A stretch of DNA of 64,000 nt from Colwellia sp. (GTDB lineage Bacteria; Pseudomonadota; Gammaproteobacteria; Enterobacterales; Alteromonadaceae). Positions 8,187-16,978 of this stretch are shown piece after piece (positions within the stretch are counted from its first letter, which is position 1; the number at the start of each line of letters is the position of its first letter). The DNA lies in the NCBI GenBank assembly GCA_013215465.1, contig JABSOW010000003.1, positions 1-64,000 on the forward strand, written 5' to 3'. Position numbers and translations under genes: made by a program. The notes below the pieces were generated by a model, which was not told where the DNA came from, did not search any database, and saw only the letters and a program-made list of their open reading frames with translations.

Positions 8187-8840
8187 ATGACCCCCGATAC
8201 CTCAGCACCTCAAGAATTACAGCCAACCATTCTCTCTTATGTTAAAGATCTCCCTAATATTTGTTCACTGGCAGGATTAGCTTGTACAATATTGGCAATT
8301 TACTACAGTGTGTTAGGCGTTTATTCTGCAGCAATGATTGGCATGGTTTGGGCGGTAGCTTTTGATTGGGCCGACGGACTTATTGCCCGTAGAATGAAAG
8401 GGAGAACAGGTACTGACAGTGCCTTTGGTGGACAACTTGATGTACTCATAGACATAGTAAGTTATGGTGTTACCCCTGCTATTTTGCTGTTGAGTTACGG
8501 TAAATTTGAGCCGGTATTTTTACTTGGCGCATTTTTGATGGTTGCCGCTAGTGCCATACGGTTAAGCTATTTTAGTACTTTCGGTCTTGCTGGAGGTAAA
8601 AAATATACCGGTCTCGCACTTGATAACAACAGTTTAATACTTGTTTTGGTCTTTTTATTGGAAGGAACTTTGAGCCATGATGGATTTACTATTCTTCTCT
8701 ATGCTAGCGGAGTAACGCTCGCCGCGTTGAATGTATCACAAATAAAAACACCAAAACTTTCAGGAAGTTCAAGAAATGTCTTTATTCTTGCAGCCTACAC
8801 AGTGACAATAACAGTTATTTATGGTTGGAAACTGCTCTAG
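8187..8840 (+). CDS. CDP-alcohol phosphatidyltransferase family membrane protein
   Basis: 217 residues with about six hydrophobic helices. It carries the CDP-alcohol transferase motif: 'DWADGLIARR' followed, after a longer spacer than the classic X8, by 'GGQLDVLID', giving the Asp cluster that binds the metal and CDP-alcohol. The later 'AIRLSYFS' region resembles phosphatidylserine-synthase-type members. It should transfer a phosphatidyl or phospho-alcohol group between CMP and an alcohol in the inner membrane. The divergent neighbour makes CDP-alcohols, so a small Kennedy-like head-group route is possible (inference). Confidence 0.85.
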   Translation: MTPDTSAPQELQPTILSYVKDLPNICSLAGLACTILAIYYSVLGVYSAAMIGMVWAVAFDWADGLIARRMKGRTGTDSAFGGQLDVLIDIVSYGVTPAILLLSYGKFEPVFLLGAFLMVAASAIRLSYFSTFGLAGGKKYTGLALDNNSLILVLVFLLEGTLSHDGFTILLYASGVTLAALNVSQIKTPKLSGSSRNVFILAAYTVTITVIYGWKLL

Positions 8841-9049
8841 TCGTTTTGCTAAAGAAATAAGATTATTTGAGCACCTATTTATTACTGAAGTATTAGATAG
8901 GTAGCTCATTAGTTAAGCTGAATTATAAACCGTACTTTGTACAAATTAGCGTTAATATGCGACCGAATGCTTTCGCCTGTTAGCCGTCCATCCATATCAG
9001 ATTGGCTGTGAGCCTTTATATAAGTTTAGTGTTTGTTTTTCCTGCTCGG

Positions 9050-9231
9050 TTAAGTAGCTTGTTCACCCTGTTGGTTTTTACTCTCAAGCGCTGATATTCC
9101 TTTGCTAAGGTAGTTGACAAGCCATTCATTAACAATTCTTCTGCTAATATTGAACATTCAGGCTATTTCAGCTCTATTCTTACCTAACTTAAAATGTGAA
9201 ACAGCGAGTAATCTGGTCTCATTCGATGAAC
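9050..9231 (-). pseudogene. Relic of a transposase N-terminal helix-turn-helix
   Basis: The minus strand reads '...NETRLLAVSHFKLGKNRAEIA', an in-frame TGA, then 'MFNISRRIVNEWLVNYLSKG' and 'ISALESKNQQGEQAT' before TAA. The pattern (a helix-turn-helix followed by a Trp-containing recognition helix and a 'G..AL' turn) resembles the start of IS630-type transposases. There is no catalytic domain downstream and stops lie on both sides. Confidence 0.5.
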
Positions 9232-9368
9232 TTTTACTTTATTAGAAAGCGCTTTTAATTCTAGTGGGCTATGTATATTCAATATCAATTAGTTGTTAGT
9301 TAGCAAATAAATGACATTAGATCACATCTTTATACTAATTGGTATGAGATGACTTTTTCTTGCTTAAA

Positions 9369-9400
9369 TGAGTCAATTCATTACTTCAATTGGTATTAGT
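9369..9400. repeat. Half copy of the 'taccaattgaagtaatgaattga' repeat
   Basis: tgagtcaattcattacttca followed by attggtattag is the right half of the palindromic repeat seen whole at 26288-26329. It happens to lie in frame before the sugar dehydrogenase gene, so a start at 9368 would translate repeat DNA. Confidence 0.7.
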
Positions 9401-9460
9401 TGTGCTTCTGAGAACATTGACTACAATCACTTTATTAATGACTACCCAAAAGACAAAATA

Positions 9461-10588
9461 ATGAAAATACATATAACGATACTATTGGCGCTGGCATTCA
9501 GTGCTTGCGATAGCAAGCTTATTCAATCCAATGGCCTCGATAAAAATATGTCTACGTCATTGGTTGTTGAAGGTATATCCATACCTTGGGCAATAGTGCA
9601 GCTGCCTAGTAGCGAAATCCTGATCAGCGAACGAAAGGGAGAATTACGGGTGATAAAAAATGGTCGTTTATTGTCTCAACGCATCAGCGGATTACCGAAA
9701 ATTCATAGCAATGGTCAAGGGGGTTTACTTGATCTGGCACTTCATCCTGACTTTTCTAACAATCAATGGCTCTATTTTACTTATGCCAGTAAAGACGGCA
9801 GCAACTCAGGTAAAAGCTCAGGCAGTAATACCGCATTAATGCGAGCCACTTTGGACATTGCAAACTTAGCGCTAACCAATAAAAAGTTGTTATATAAAGC
9901 TCAACCTAATTCCAAAAAGGGTCAACACTACGGTAGTCGTATTGTATTTGACGATAAAGGCTTTGTCTTTTTCTCCGTAGGGGACAGAGGCCAACGTGAT
10001 GTGAACCCTCAAGATATTAGCAAAGATGGCGGGAAAATATACCGACTACATGATGATGGTAGAGTACCTTCAGATAATCCATTTTTAGATCAGCATGGCG
10101 TTAAATCCGCTGTATATTCTTATGGTCATCGTAACCCACAAGGAATGAGTATTGATCCCCGCACCAATAATATTTGGTCGCATGAACATGGCCCTCGCGG
10201 TGGTGACGAAGTTAATGTGATTAAAAAAGGGCTAAACTATGGCTGGCCAGTGATCAGTTACGGTATCAATTACAATGGCACTACGCTCACCGATAAAACA
10301 AAAAAAATCGGCATGGTTCAACCAGCACTTTATTGGCTACCTTCAATAGCACCGTCCGACATGATTTATGTTTCAAGTGATAAATATCCGACATTCGAGG
10401 GTAAATTTTTAGTGGGCTCAATGAAATTCGGCTATTTAGTGTTATTGACCATTGCAGGCGAGCAAGTGGTTAGCCAAGAGAAAGTATTTAAAGATATTGG
10501 TCGTGTGCGAAGCTTACTACAGGGGCAAGACGGCTATATTTATGTAGGTATCGATGGGGTCGGTATTAAAAGACTTATACCAGAATAA
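9461..10588 (+). CDS. PQQ-dependent aldose sugar dehydrogenase (soluble GDH/YliI family), lipoprotein
   Basis: Periplasmic beta-propeller dehydrogenase that oxidises sugars with pyrroloquinoline quinone. Family motifs in order: 'GGLLDLALHPDF', 'SRIVFDDKGFVFFSVGDRG', 'YSYGHRNPQGMSIDP', 'WSHEHGPRGGDEVN' and 'GLNYGWPVISYG'. I chose ATG 9461 over the longer frame from 9368. It gives a lysine plus hydrophobic signal ending in the lipobox-like 'FSAC', while the upstream 31 codons come from a dispersed repeat. The product is about 375 residues, near the family's usual size. No PQQ synthesis genes are visible, so the cofactor may be scavenged. Convergent with dctM across a long inverted repeat. Confidence 0.92.
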   Translation: MKIHITILLALAFSACDSKLIQSNGLDKNMSTSLVVEGISIPWAIVQLPSSEILISERKGELRVIKNGRLLSQRISGLPKIHSNGQGGLLDLALHPDFSNNQWLYFTYASKDGSNSGKSSGSNTALMRATLDIANLALTNKKLLYKAQPNSKKGQHYGSRIVFDDKGFVFFSVGDRGQRDVNPQDISKDGGKIYRLHDDGRVPSDNPFLDQHGVKSAVYSYGHRNPQGMSIDPRTNNIWSHEHGPRGGDEVNVIKKGLNYGWPVISYGINYNGTTLTDKTKKIGMVQPALYWLPSIAPSDMIYVSSDKYPTFEGKFLVGSMKFGYLVLLTIAGEQVVSQEKVFKDIGRVRSLLQGQDGYIYVGIDGVGIKRLIPE

Positions 10589-10611
10589 TGATTTAGGATT
10601 TAAGTGATATC

Positions 10612-10652
10612 ACTGGCTACTTTTCAATTAATATCATTGAAAAGTAGCCAGT
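10612..10652. terminator. Strong 16-bp inverted repeat between convergent genes
   Basis: actggctacttttcaa (10612-10627) and its exact complement (10637-10652) enclose a 9-base loop, 24 bases after the dehydrogenase stop and about 38 before the dctM stop. The stem is perfect, but no clear T-tract follows on either strand. It is best read as a bidirectional transcript-end hairpin for both genes. Confidence 0.7.
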
Positions 10653-10690
10653 CTAGCGGTTTGAATATATCGCCAGTATTTATAAATGCT

Positions 10691-11971
10691 TTAAGAGAAA
10701 ATCAAATATTCAGGGAAGAACACTACCAACATTAATACTATAATTTGTATAATAATAAATGGTATTACACCTTTATAAATAGTGGTGGTTTTAAATGATT
10801 TTGGCGCAACACCTTTTAAATAGAACAAACTAAAACCAAAGGGTGGTGTTAAGAAGGAGGTTTGTAAGTTCATTGAGATTAAAATAGCAAACCACACTAG
10901 ATCAATATTAAGCGCCATAGCGACTGGGGTTAAAATTGGCACCACCAAGAAAGCAATTTCAATGAAATCAATAAAGAAACCCAAAATTAGAATAGCTAAC
11001 ATAGCCAACCCGATAAAGGTCCATTTATCCCCTGGCAATTCCATAAAGAAATCTTCAATTAAATATTCACTACCTGAGTAACTAAATACCATCGAAAATG
11101 CAGTAGCGCCGATTAATACCGCAAATACCATAGAGGTTACTTTTACCGTTTCTTTCGATACTTCATGCATTTTAGCAAAGGAAAAACCACCATAGAAAAT
11201 TGATAAAATAACCGCACCTACAGCGCCAATAGCAGATGATTCTGTTGGTGTGGCAATACCGGTAAAAATGGAGCCTAGCACGGCCAAAATAAGTGTCAAT
11301 GGCGGTACTATGTCTTTTAATGCTTGTACTAATAGTTCGCGCTTACTTTCAGTCACTACCATAGGTGGACAAAAATCGGGTCTTATTTTGCCTAAAATTA
11401 CTATGTATAGCGTGTAGGCAACAATCAGCATCATACCGGGAATTATTGCAGCTCTAAATAAGTCACCAACAGGCACTCCCATTACATCGCCTAAAATAAT
11501 GAGAATAATAGAAGGTGGAATAATTTGCCCTAAGGTACCAGACGCGCAAATAACCCCCGCGGCAGTTGGTTGATGATAGTTATTTTTCAACATCACTGGC
11601 AAAGAAATAACACCCATAGCAACAACACTAGCGCCAACAACACCGGTAGAAGCGGCTAATAAGGCACCAACAATGATAGTCGAAATAGCAACACCGCCGG
11701 GCATACCACCAAAGAGCTTAGCGGCAGACTCTAATAAACGCTCTGCTAAACCTGTTTTTTGTAGCACTATGCCCATAAAGATAAACATAGGGACAGCCAT
11801 TAAAATGGTGTTTTCCATAATATTCATAATGCGATATGGCATAAATTCAAATAAGTCGACGCCTAGCGTTAACGCACCAACAATTAATGAGATACCGGCA
11901 AAAGTAAAAGCAACGGAATAACCGAGAAATAAACAAACTAAAGCAATGGCAAAAAGAATTAACCCAGTCAT
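10691..11971 (-). CDS. dctM: TRAP transporter large permease, DctM family
   Basis: 426 residues, about 12 hydrophobic helices, the ion-coupled membrane subunit of a tripartite ATP-independent periplasmic transporter. Typical segments are 'MAVPMFIFMG', 'GIATPTESSAIGA' and 'LNLQTSFLTPPFGF'-like 'MNLQTSFLTPPFG' near the C-terminus. It starts on the last base of the dctQ stop codon (taATG), so translation is coupled. With DctQ and DctP it forms a solute importer driven by a sodium or proton gradient. The solute family is discussed at dctP. Confidence 0.95.
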   Translation of the reverse strand: MTGLILFAIALVCLFLGYSVAFTFAGISLIVGALTLGVDLFEFMPYRIMNIMENTILMAVPMFIFMGIVLQKTGLAERLLESAAKLFGGMPGGVAISTIIVGALLAASTGVVGASVVAMGVISLPVMLKNNYHQPTAAGVICASGTLGQIIPPSIILIILGDVMGVPVGDLFRAAIIPGMMLIVAYTLYIVILGKIRPDFCPPMVVTESKRELLVQALKDIVPPLTLILAVLGSIFTGIATPTESSAIGAVGAVILSIFYGGFSFAKMHEVSKETVKVTSMVFAVLIGATAFSMVFSYSGSEYLIEDFFMELPGDKWTFIGLAMLAILILGFFIDFIEIAFLVVPILTPVAMALNIDLVWFAILISMNLQTSFLTPPFGFSLFYLKGVAPKSFKTTTIYKGVIPFIIIQIIVLMLVVFFPEYLIFS

Positions 11972-12501
11972 TAGTGCTCTCCCTCTTGCTTGGTGGTATT
12001 ACTATCATTGCCAGTTAACGTTTGAATTTGGCTTAATACCACATAAATAATGGCTAAAACCAGAAAAAATGAGGATAAAGGGATCACCGAGCGCACTATC
12101 CAACGATGTGGCAAACCACCGGGATCACCACTGCCCTCGCCCATAGTGTATGCATCTAAGGTATAATCAATACCGTAGTAAAAAATTAGCAAGGTGATAG
12201 GTAAAGCAAAAATTAATGAACCAAAAATATTAATGAAAGCTTGCTTGCGCTTAGTCATGGCATCATAAAAAATATCAACACGAACATGTGCATCTTCTTT
12301 TAGCGTGTAAGCAATACCAAACATGAACATGGCAGCAAATAAGTGCCATTCAAGCTCTTGCATACCAATACTTACATCATTAAAAAAGTAGCGCATAACT
12401 ACATCATAAAAAACATTGAGTATCATTAACACCATCAACAAACTGCAAAAATTACCAAGCATGTCGATAAATTTCCCAATTATTTTTAAACTAGTTTCCA
12501 T
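11971..12501 (-). CDS. dctQ: TRAP transporter small permease, DctQ family
   Basis: 176 residues with four predicted membrane helices. It is the small membrane subunit that pairs with DctM. 'GMQELEWHLFAAMFMFGIAYTL' positions (helix 2, about 45-65) and 'DAHVRVDIFYD' are typical of DctQ. I prefer ATG 12501, with 'gaga' upstream. An in-frame GTG at 12513 is the alternative. It is separated from dctP by a hairpin terminator, so dctQM are probably expressed below the level of the binding protein. Confidence 0.93.
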   Translation of the reverse strand: METSLKIIGKFIDMLGNFCSLLMVLMILNVFYDVVMRYFFNDVSIGMQELEWHLFAAMFMFGIAYTLKEDAHVRVDIFYDAMTKRKQAFINIFGSLIFALPITLLIFYYGIDYTLDAYTMGEGSGDPGGLPHRWIVRSVIPLSSFFLVLAIIYVVLSQIQTLTGNDSNTTKQEGEH

Positions 12502-12565
12502 TATTTTTCTCACAACATTTTTATGTCATTTATCTATTATAGTAACGATTCATGTTAAGCATAAA

Positions 12566-12605
12566 AAAAGCAGCTGCCGCACAATCAATAATGGCTGCTG
12601 CTTTT
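12566..12605 (-). terminator. Hairpin terminator/attenuator between dctP and dctQ
   Basis: On the minus strand aaaagcagcagcc pairs with ggcagctgctttt (one mismatch) around a 14-base loop, followed by a run of seven T. It lies just after the dctP stop and before dctQM. Partial read-through would explain the usual excess of binding protein over permease. Confidence 0.85.
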
Positions 12606-12619
12606 CATACATTGTAAAA

Positions 12620-13702
12620 CTACTTAGGATCAGTAGTATCTAAGTAGGCGCGATCAGATAAATTAGTCCAAGCACGAACTTTTATTTGATACTCTTGAAT
12701 TGACTTAAGAATTTCTGCTGTCATTGGATCTTTAGCGGCAAATTCTTTCAATAGTTCATCATTAGTTGCTTTCATTGCCGTCATTACTGACTGAGGGAAA
12801 GAACGCATTTTAATGTTAGGATAATCTTTATTCAAGGTCGCTAAATTTTTACCGCTTTCATGATAAGACTGGATATACATATCGTATGCAGCGACTCTCA
12901 TCGCTGTGGTAAGAATTAACTGTAAATCTTTAGGTAGTTTGTTATACGCTTTTTCATTTACCATAAACTGTAATTCAGCACCCGGCTCATGCCAACCGGT
13001 GTAGTAATAAGGGGCTATTTTGTGAAAACCCATGCGTAAGTCTAACGATGGGCCAACCCACTCTAACGCATCAATAGTATTACGCTCTAAGGCGGTATAA
13101 AGCTCACCTGCAGGGATATTGGTAGGTTTAGCGCCTAATTTTGCCATTACTTCACCAGCAAAACCTGGAATACGCATTTTCAACCCTTTAAGGTCTTCAA
13201 CACTGTTGATTTCTTTTTTGAACCAACCGCCCATTTGGTTACCGGTATTACCTCCTGGGAAGGATAAGATACCGTACTTATCATAAACCTTCTTCATTAA
13301 CTCCATGCCGCCGCCATGATAGAACCATGCGTATTGCTCAGGCGCTGTCATACCAAAAGGTATAGTAGTAAAGAATAATGTGTTAAAGTTTTTACCTTTC
13401 CAATAATATGAAGCTGAATGCCCCATTTGATACTGGCCACTTTTCACAAAATCAAAAATACCTAGCGGTGATTTATGTTTATTAGATGAATCAACACGAA
13501 TGAGTAAACGACCATTCGACATTTCTTTTACTGTTTTGGCTAAGTTTTTAGTCGCTTCACCAAAAATTGGAAAATTTGGCCCCCATGTTTCCGCCATTTT
13601 CCAGCGATATACTTTATCATCAGCCGCATTGGCTAATCCTGACAACCCTGATAATCCTAGCGACAAAACAAGTGCTAGTTTAATAAAAACAGATTTTTTC
13701 AT
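12620..13702 (-). CDS. dctP: TRAP transporter periplasmic substrate-binding protein, DctP family
   Basis: 360 residues with a signal peptide (KK at 2-3, hydrophobic to about 22, cleavage after ANA near 26). It delivers the solute to DctQM. The 'RMGFHKIAPYYYTGWHEPG' and 'DALEWVGPSLD' segments resemble the subgroup that binds 2-oxo acids, lactate and related organic acids (TakP/LctP-like), so an organic monocarboxylate is the best guess; the exact ligand is not readable. A strong AAGGAAG ribosome site precedes the ATG. It is divergent from a sensor kinase/regulator pair with an inverted repeat between them. Confidence 0.94.
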   Translation of the reverse strand: MKKSVFIKLALVLSLGLSGLSGLANAADDKVYRWKMAETWGPNFPIFGEATKNLAKTVKEMSNGRLLIRVDSSNKHKSPLGIFDFVKSGQYQMGHSASYYWKGKNFNTLFFTTIPFGMTAPEQYAWFYHGGGMELMKKVYDKYGILSFPGGNTGNQMGGWFKKEINSVEDLKGLKMRIPGFAGEVMAKLGAKPTNIPAGELYTALERNTIDALEWVGPSLDLRMGFHKIAPYYYTGWHEPGAELQFMVNEKAYNKLPKDLQLILTTAMRVAAYDMYIQSYHESGKNLATLNKDYPNIKMRSFPQSVMTAMKATNDELLKEFAAKDPMTAEILKSIQEYQIKVRAWTNLSDRAYLDTTDPK

Positions 13703-13804
13703 CTTTCTTCCTTATATTTGAGCTTGTTGTTTTTTCTATTATTGTTTTCTACTAATACTAAAGACTTTTACAAATTACACCATACGTATTAACGCCGAAA
13801 TTCA

Positions 13805-13822
13805 CTAGGTATTTATACCTAG
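13805..13822. promoter_or_regulatory. Inverted repeat between dctP and the sensor kinase, candidate regulator site
   Basis: ctaggta-ttta-tacctag is a perfect 7-bp inverted repeat, directly followed by aggtagaaggtaggctag, which contains further partial copies of the half site. It is 103 bases from the dctP start and 173 from the kinase start. A LuxR-type response regulator encoded next door would bind such a dyad. The assignment is inference. Confidence 0.5.
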
Positions 13823-13994
13823 GTAGAAGGTAGGCTAGTGAAAAATGTAAAAATTTGTCATCATTCATAAGGTAACGTGTTTAGGTGCTTTACTCAATAA
13901 TAACCTTACCACGAAGCCATTTGCCAACGTTGAACGCTTTTCTGATTAAGCTACATAGACGAATAAAATACTTATTTATAGGAATAATACCTTT

Positions 13995-15407
13995 ATGAAC
14001 CTGCCACTAAAGCTCTTATATATTGCTATATTTCAAGTAATTTTAACCTCGATAGCGGTATTTTTCTTTTTCAGTAGTGAGTATAGAGAGCTATCTAGCC
14101 AAAGTTTACATTCGGTTGAGAATTTTCTGTTAGAGCAAAAAAAACGTGAGCTGAAAAATTATACCGCGCTTGCTGTTTCATCCGTTGAACATATGTTTGC
14201 TGGCGAAAAAAAAATAGACCAACAAGCACAAGCTAACGCAGTAAGCCTACTTAACAACCTACTTTATAACGGAGATGATGGCTATTTTTTTGTTTATAGT
14301 AGCGATGGTGTCAATATAGCTCACCCCAAAGAACCCTTCAGAGAGGGCAAAAACTGGTGGAATTTAGAAAGTGATACTGGCGAAAAAATAGTACAAATTT
14401 TAATTGAAAATGCACAAACTGGCGGCGGATTCCACCGTTACAAATGGTCTAAGCCCTCTACGAACCAAGAAGTTGATAAAATGAGCTATTCGGTTTTCCT
14501 TGATGAATGGCAATGGATGCTTGGTACAGGGGTATATTTAGACGACGTTAATCAACAAGTTAGCCTGTTACAGCAAGAGATCGATCAGCATATTAGTAAA
14601 ACTCAACAAATTGTATTAAGCGTCGCTTTAGGCTCTATTTTTATTCTATTTGTAGTTGGCTTAATTTTTACTTTGAGGCAGAAGCAGCGAAGTGACATAA
14701 AAATTAATGAGCTGGGACAAAGAATTATTAGTTTACAAGAAGAAGAGCGCCGTCATATTTCACGAGAATTACACGACGGTATAGTGCAAATGTTAGTATC
14801 GATAAAATACTCCATTGAGGCTACAGGCATCTTTTTATCACAATTAAACCAAGAAAAGCCTAAATCGCAACTGGCTGCTGAAAAGAACCTAAGTATTGCC
14901 ATACAAGAAATTCGTCGCATATCCCACCACCTTCATCCGCGAATATTAGATGAATTAGGCTTATCTGCCGCTATGGATGCGTTATCCAGTGAATTTTCAG
15001 AATTAACTGGTATTAAAATGCAAGTAATTACCCCAAAGTTAAAAAAACTGTTACCTGACAATATCAGCACCACCTTGTATCGTGTAGTGCAAGAGTCACT
15101 CACCAACATTCAAAAACATGCCAAAGCCAGTAACGTGATTATTAAATTAGTAATCAATCAAGCTTGGTTAACCTTAACTATATGCGATAATGGCAAAGGT
15201 TTTGATACCAGTGTCAGTATAAAAAACCAAGAAAATCTTGACGAGTTTGGTATTGGGCTAAGAAATCTAGCTGAGCGGATTGAATATCACTCAGGTGTTT
15301 TTAAGGTAACATCAACAGCAAAAGGCACGAGAGTTACGGCAAAAATACCTAAAAGTTGCTTTGCCAACTATTTTAACCAAACTACCAGTGAGAAAAATAA
15401 TGATTAA
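13995..15407 (+). CDS. Cache-domain sensor histidine kinase (HisKA_3/NarL-type partner)
   Basis: 470 residues. A membrane helix (about 5-27) is followed by a periplasmic single-Cache domain (about 35-190, with 'DGYFFVYSSDGVNIAHP' and 'WQWMLGTGVYLDDV'), a second helix (about 205-228), a HisKA_3 dimerisation helix with phospho-acceptor His260 in 'SRELHDG', and an ATPase domain ('DNGKGFD', 'GIGLRNLAER'). Cache domains of this type sense small organic acids. It is divergent from dctPQM, so it probably senses the TRAP substrate. The downstream regulator gene overlaps its end by 8 bases. Confidence 0.93.
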   Translation: MNLPLKLLYIAIFQVILTSIAVFFFFSSEYRELSSQSLHSVENFLLEQKKRELKNYTALAVSSVEHMFAGEKKIDQQAQANAVSLLNNLLYNGDDGYFFVYSSDGVNIAHPKEPFREGKNWWNLESDTGEKIVQILIENAQTGGGFHRYKWSKPSTNQEVDKMSYSVFLDEWQWMLGTGVYLDDVNQQVSLLQQEIDQHISKTQQIVLSVALGSIFILFVVGLIFTLRQKQRSDIKINELGQRIISLQEEERRHISRELHDGIVQMLVSIKYSIEATGIFLSQLNQEKPKSQLAAEKNLSIAIQEIRRISHHLHPRILDELGLSAAMDALSSEFSELTGIKMQVITPKLKKLLPDNISTTLYRVVQESLTNIQKHAKASNVIIKLVINQAWLTLTICDNGKGFDTSVSIKNQENLDEFGIGLRNLAERIEYHSGVFKVTSTAKGTRVTAKIPKSCFANYFNQTTSEKNND

Positions 15408-16050
15408 ACCGCCAGAAAATCAACAAAAAATATCAGTACTATTAGTTGATGATCACCCTATGGTACAAGATGGTTTAAGCTCATGTTTATCTTATTATCC
15501 TGATATTGAGGTTATTGGCTCAGCTGAGGATGGCAAAGATGCACTGCAGAAAGCGCTAACATTAAAACCTGATGTTATTTTAATGGATATCAGCATGCCC
15601 AACATGAATGGTATTGATGCTACGGAAATAATTACTGAACAATTAACGGCTACCAAGGTACTAATATTTAGCATGCTTGACAGTGTCGAGTTCGTCAATA
15701 GAGCCATACAAGCAGGTGCGGCGGGATATATTTTAAAAGATACCACCTCAGAAGAAGTGTATTATGCGATTAAAACCGTTGCCTCAGGTAAAACCCATTT
15801 TAGCAGCTCTATTGCTAAAGCATTAATAGAAAACCCTTCAAGATTAACGCGAGAAAAGTTAACCACCCGTGAACAAGTTATATTATCCTACATTGCTCAG
15901 GGCCACTCTAGCAAAGAAGTAGCAAAAATTTTGAGTATTAGCTTTCGTACCGTAGAAGCACATCGTCGTAATATCAAAACTAAATTAAACATTGATACCT
16001 TCGCCGGTTTAGTTCGCTATGCGGTTAATCAAGGGTTAATTGAAAGCTAA
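15400..16050 (+). CDS. LuxR/NarL-family response regulator
   Basis: 216-217 residues: receiver domain (about 10-125) with phospho-acceptor Asp63 in 'ILMDISMPN' and switch Lys in 'YILKDTT', then a LuxR-type helix-turn-helix ('LTTREQVILSYIAQG', 'ISFRTVEAHRRNI'). I chose ATG 15400, which overlaps the kinase stop (atgattaa) and has 'gagaa' upstream. A longer frame from 15361 lacks a ribosome site. It is the partner of the Cache kinase and likely controls the divergent dctPQM genes through the dyad at 13805-13822. Confidence 0.93.
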   Translation: MIKPPENQQKISVLLVDDHPMVQDGLSSCLSYYPDIEVIGSAEDGKDALQKALTLKPDVILMDISMPNMNGIDATEIITEQLTATKVLIFSMLDSVEFVNRAIQAGAAGYILKDTTSEEVYYAIKTVASGKTHFSSSIAKALIENPSRLTREKLTTREQVILSYIAQGHSSKEVAKILSISFRTVEAHRRNIKTKLNIDTFAGLVRYAVNQGLIES

Positions 16051-16114
16051 CACCAATATAAATAAACATGTGATCACTAACTTACTGGTCTTGGTATAAT
16101 ACCCATATCTGGTG

Positions 16115-16978
16115 TTACAAATATTCAATAAAAATACCGATAAAAATAATCATACCAACCCAGTGATTATGTAAAAATGCTTGAAAACACTTATCTCGCT
16201 CTCTATTAACAATCAATAATTGTTGGTAGCTAAATAAACCAGCACTGATCACTAAACTTAACTGGAATGGCCAACCAAAAGCTAGCATATCGCCCACCGT
16301 ATATAACAAGCCCAATACTAATAACTGTAAAAAGCCGATAATCCGTTTATCATGCTCGCCAAATAAAATAGCAGTCGATTTTACGCCTATTGCTATATCA
16401 TCTTCCCTATCAACCATAGCGTACATGGTATCGTAAGCAACGGTCCACAATAAATTTGCCACAAATAATAACCAAGCAATGAGTGGTATTTCACCCATTA
16501 TTTCAGCAAAGGCCATGATCATGCCCCAACTAAAAGCCGCCCCTAACACTACTTGTGGTAACTGAGTGTAACGCTTCATAAATGGATACGATGCCGCTAA
16601 CACTAAAGCAACTACAGATAAATAAATAGTCGGCCAACTCAAGGTTAACACTAAACCCAAAGCACAACCGATCAATACACCAAACAAATTAACTGCTTGT
16701 TCTTTTGTCATTAAGCCCGAAACTAACGGCCTATTTTTAGTCCGTTCAACTTGACCATCTACCTTTATATCGGCGATATCATTTATGACACAGCCAGCAC
16801 TACGCATAATAAAAACGCCTAAGCTAAAGACTATCAATAAATGAAAATTAGGCCAGCCATCACTGGCAATCCATAACGCCCAATAAGTTGGCCACAGCAA
16901 TAAATAAGTACCTATAGGTTTATCCATGCGGGTGATTAATTTAATGGCTAACCATTTTTTTTGCAGCTTATTAACCAT
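16115..16978 (-). CDS. ubiA: 4-hydroxybenzoate octaprenyltransferase UbiA
   Basis: Inner-membrane prenyltransferase that attaches the polyprenyl tail to 4-hydroxybenzoate in ubiquinone synthesis. Both Asp-rich motifs are present: 'NDIADIKVD' and 'DREDDIAIG'. About eight hydrophobic helices. I start at ATG 16978, which overlaps the last codons of ubiC (cATGgttaa) and gives [14 protein letters not shown], about 287 residues like E. coli (290). The frame open to 17053 would only add residues translated inside ubiC. It is co-transcribed after ubiC, which makes its substrate. Confidence 0.97.
   Translation of the reverse strand: MVNKLQKKWLAIKLITRMDKPIGTYLLLWPTYWALWIASDGWPNFHLLIVFSLGVFIMRSAGCVINDIADIKVDGQVERTKNRPLVSGLMTKEQAVNLFGVLIGCALGLVLTLSWPTIYLSVVALVLAASYPFMKRYTQLPQVVLGAAFSWGMIMAFAEIMGEIPLIAWLLFVANLLWTVAYDTMYAMVDREDDIAIGVKSTAILFGEHDKRIIGFLQLLVLGLLYTVGDMLAFGWPFQLSLVISAGLFSYQQLLIVNRERDKCFQAFLHNHWVGMIIFIGIFIEYL

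Larger units (their letters stand above)
8841..9460. other. 620-bp gap with a transposase relic and repeats
   Basis: No intact gene. It holds the HTH relic at 9050-9231 and a repeat half-copy at 9369-9400, whose plus strand makes the false N-terminus of the next gene. Confidence 0.6.
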
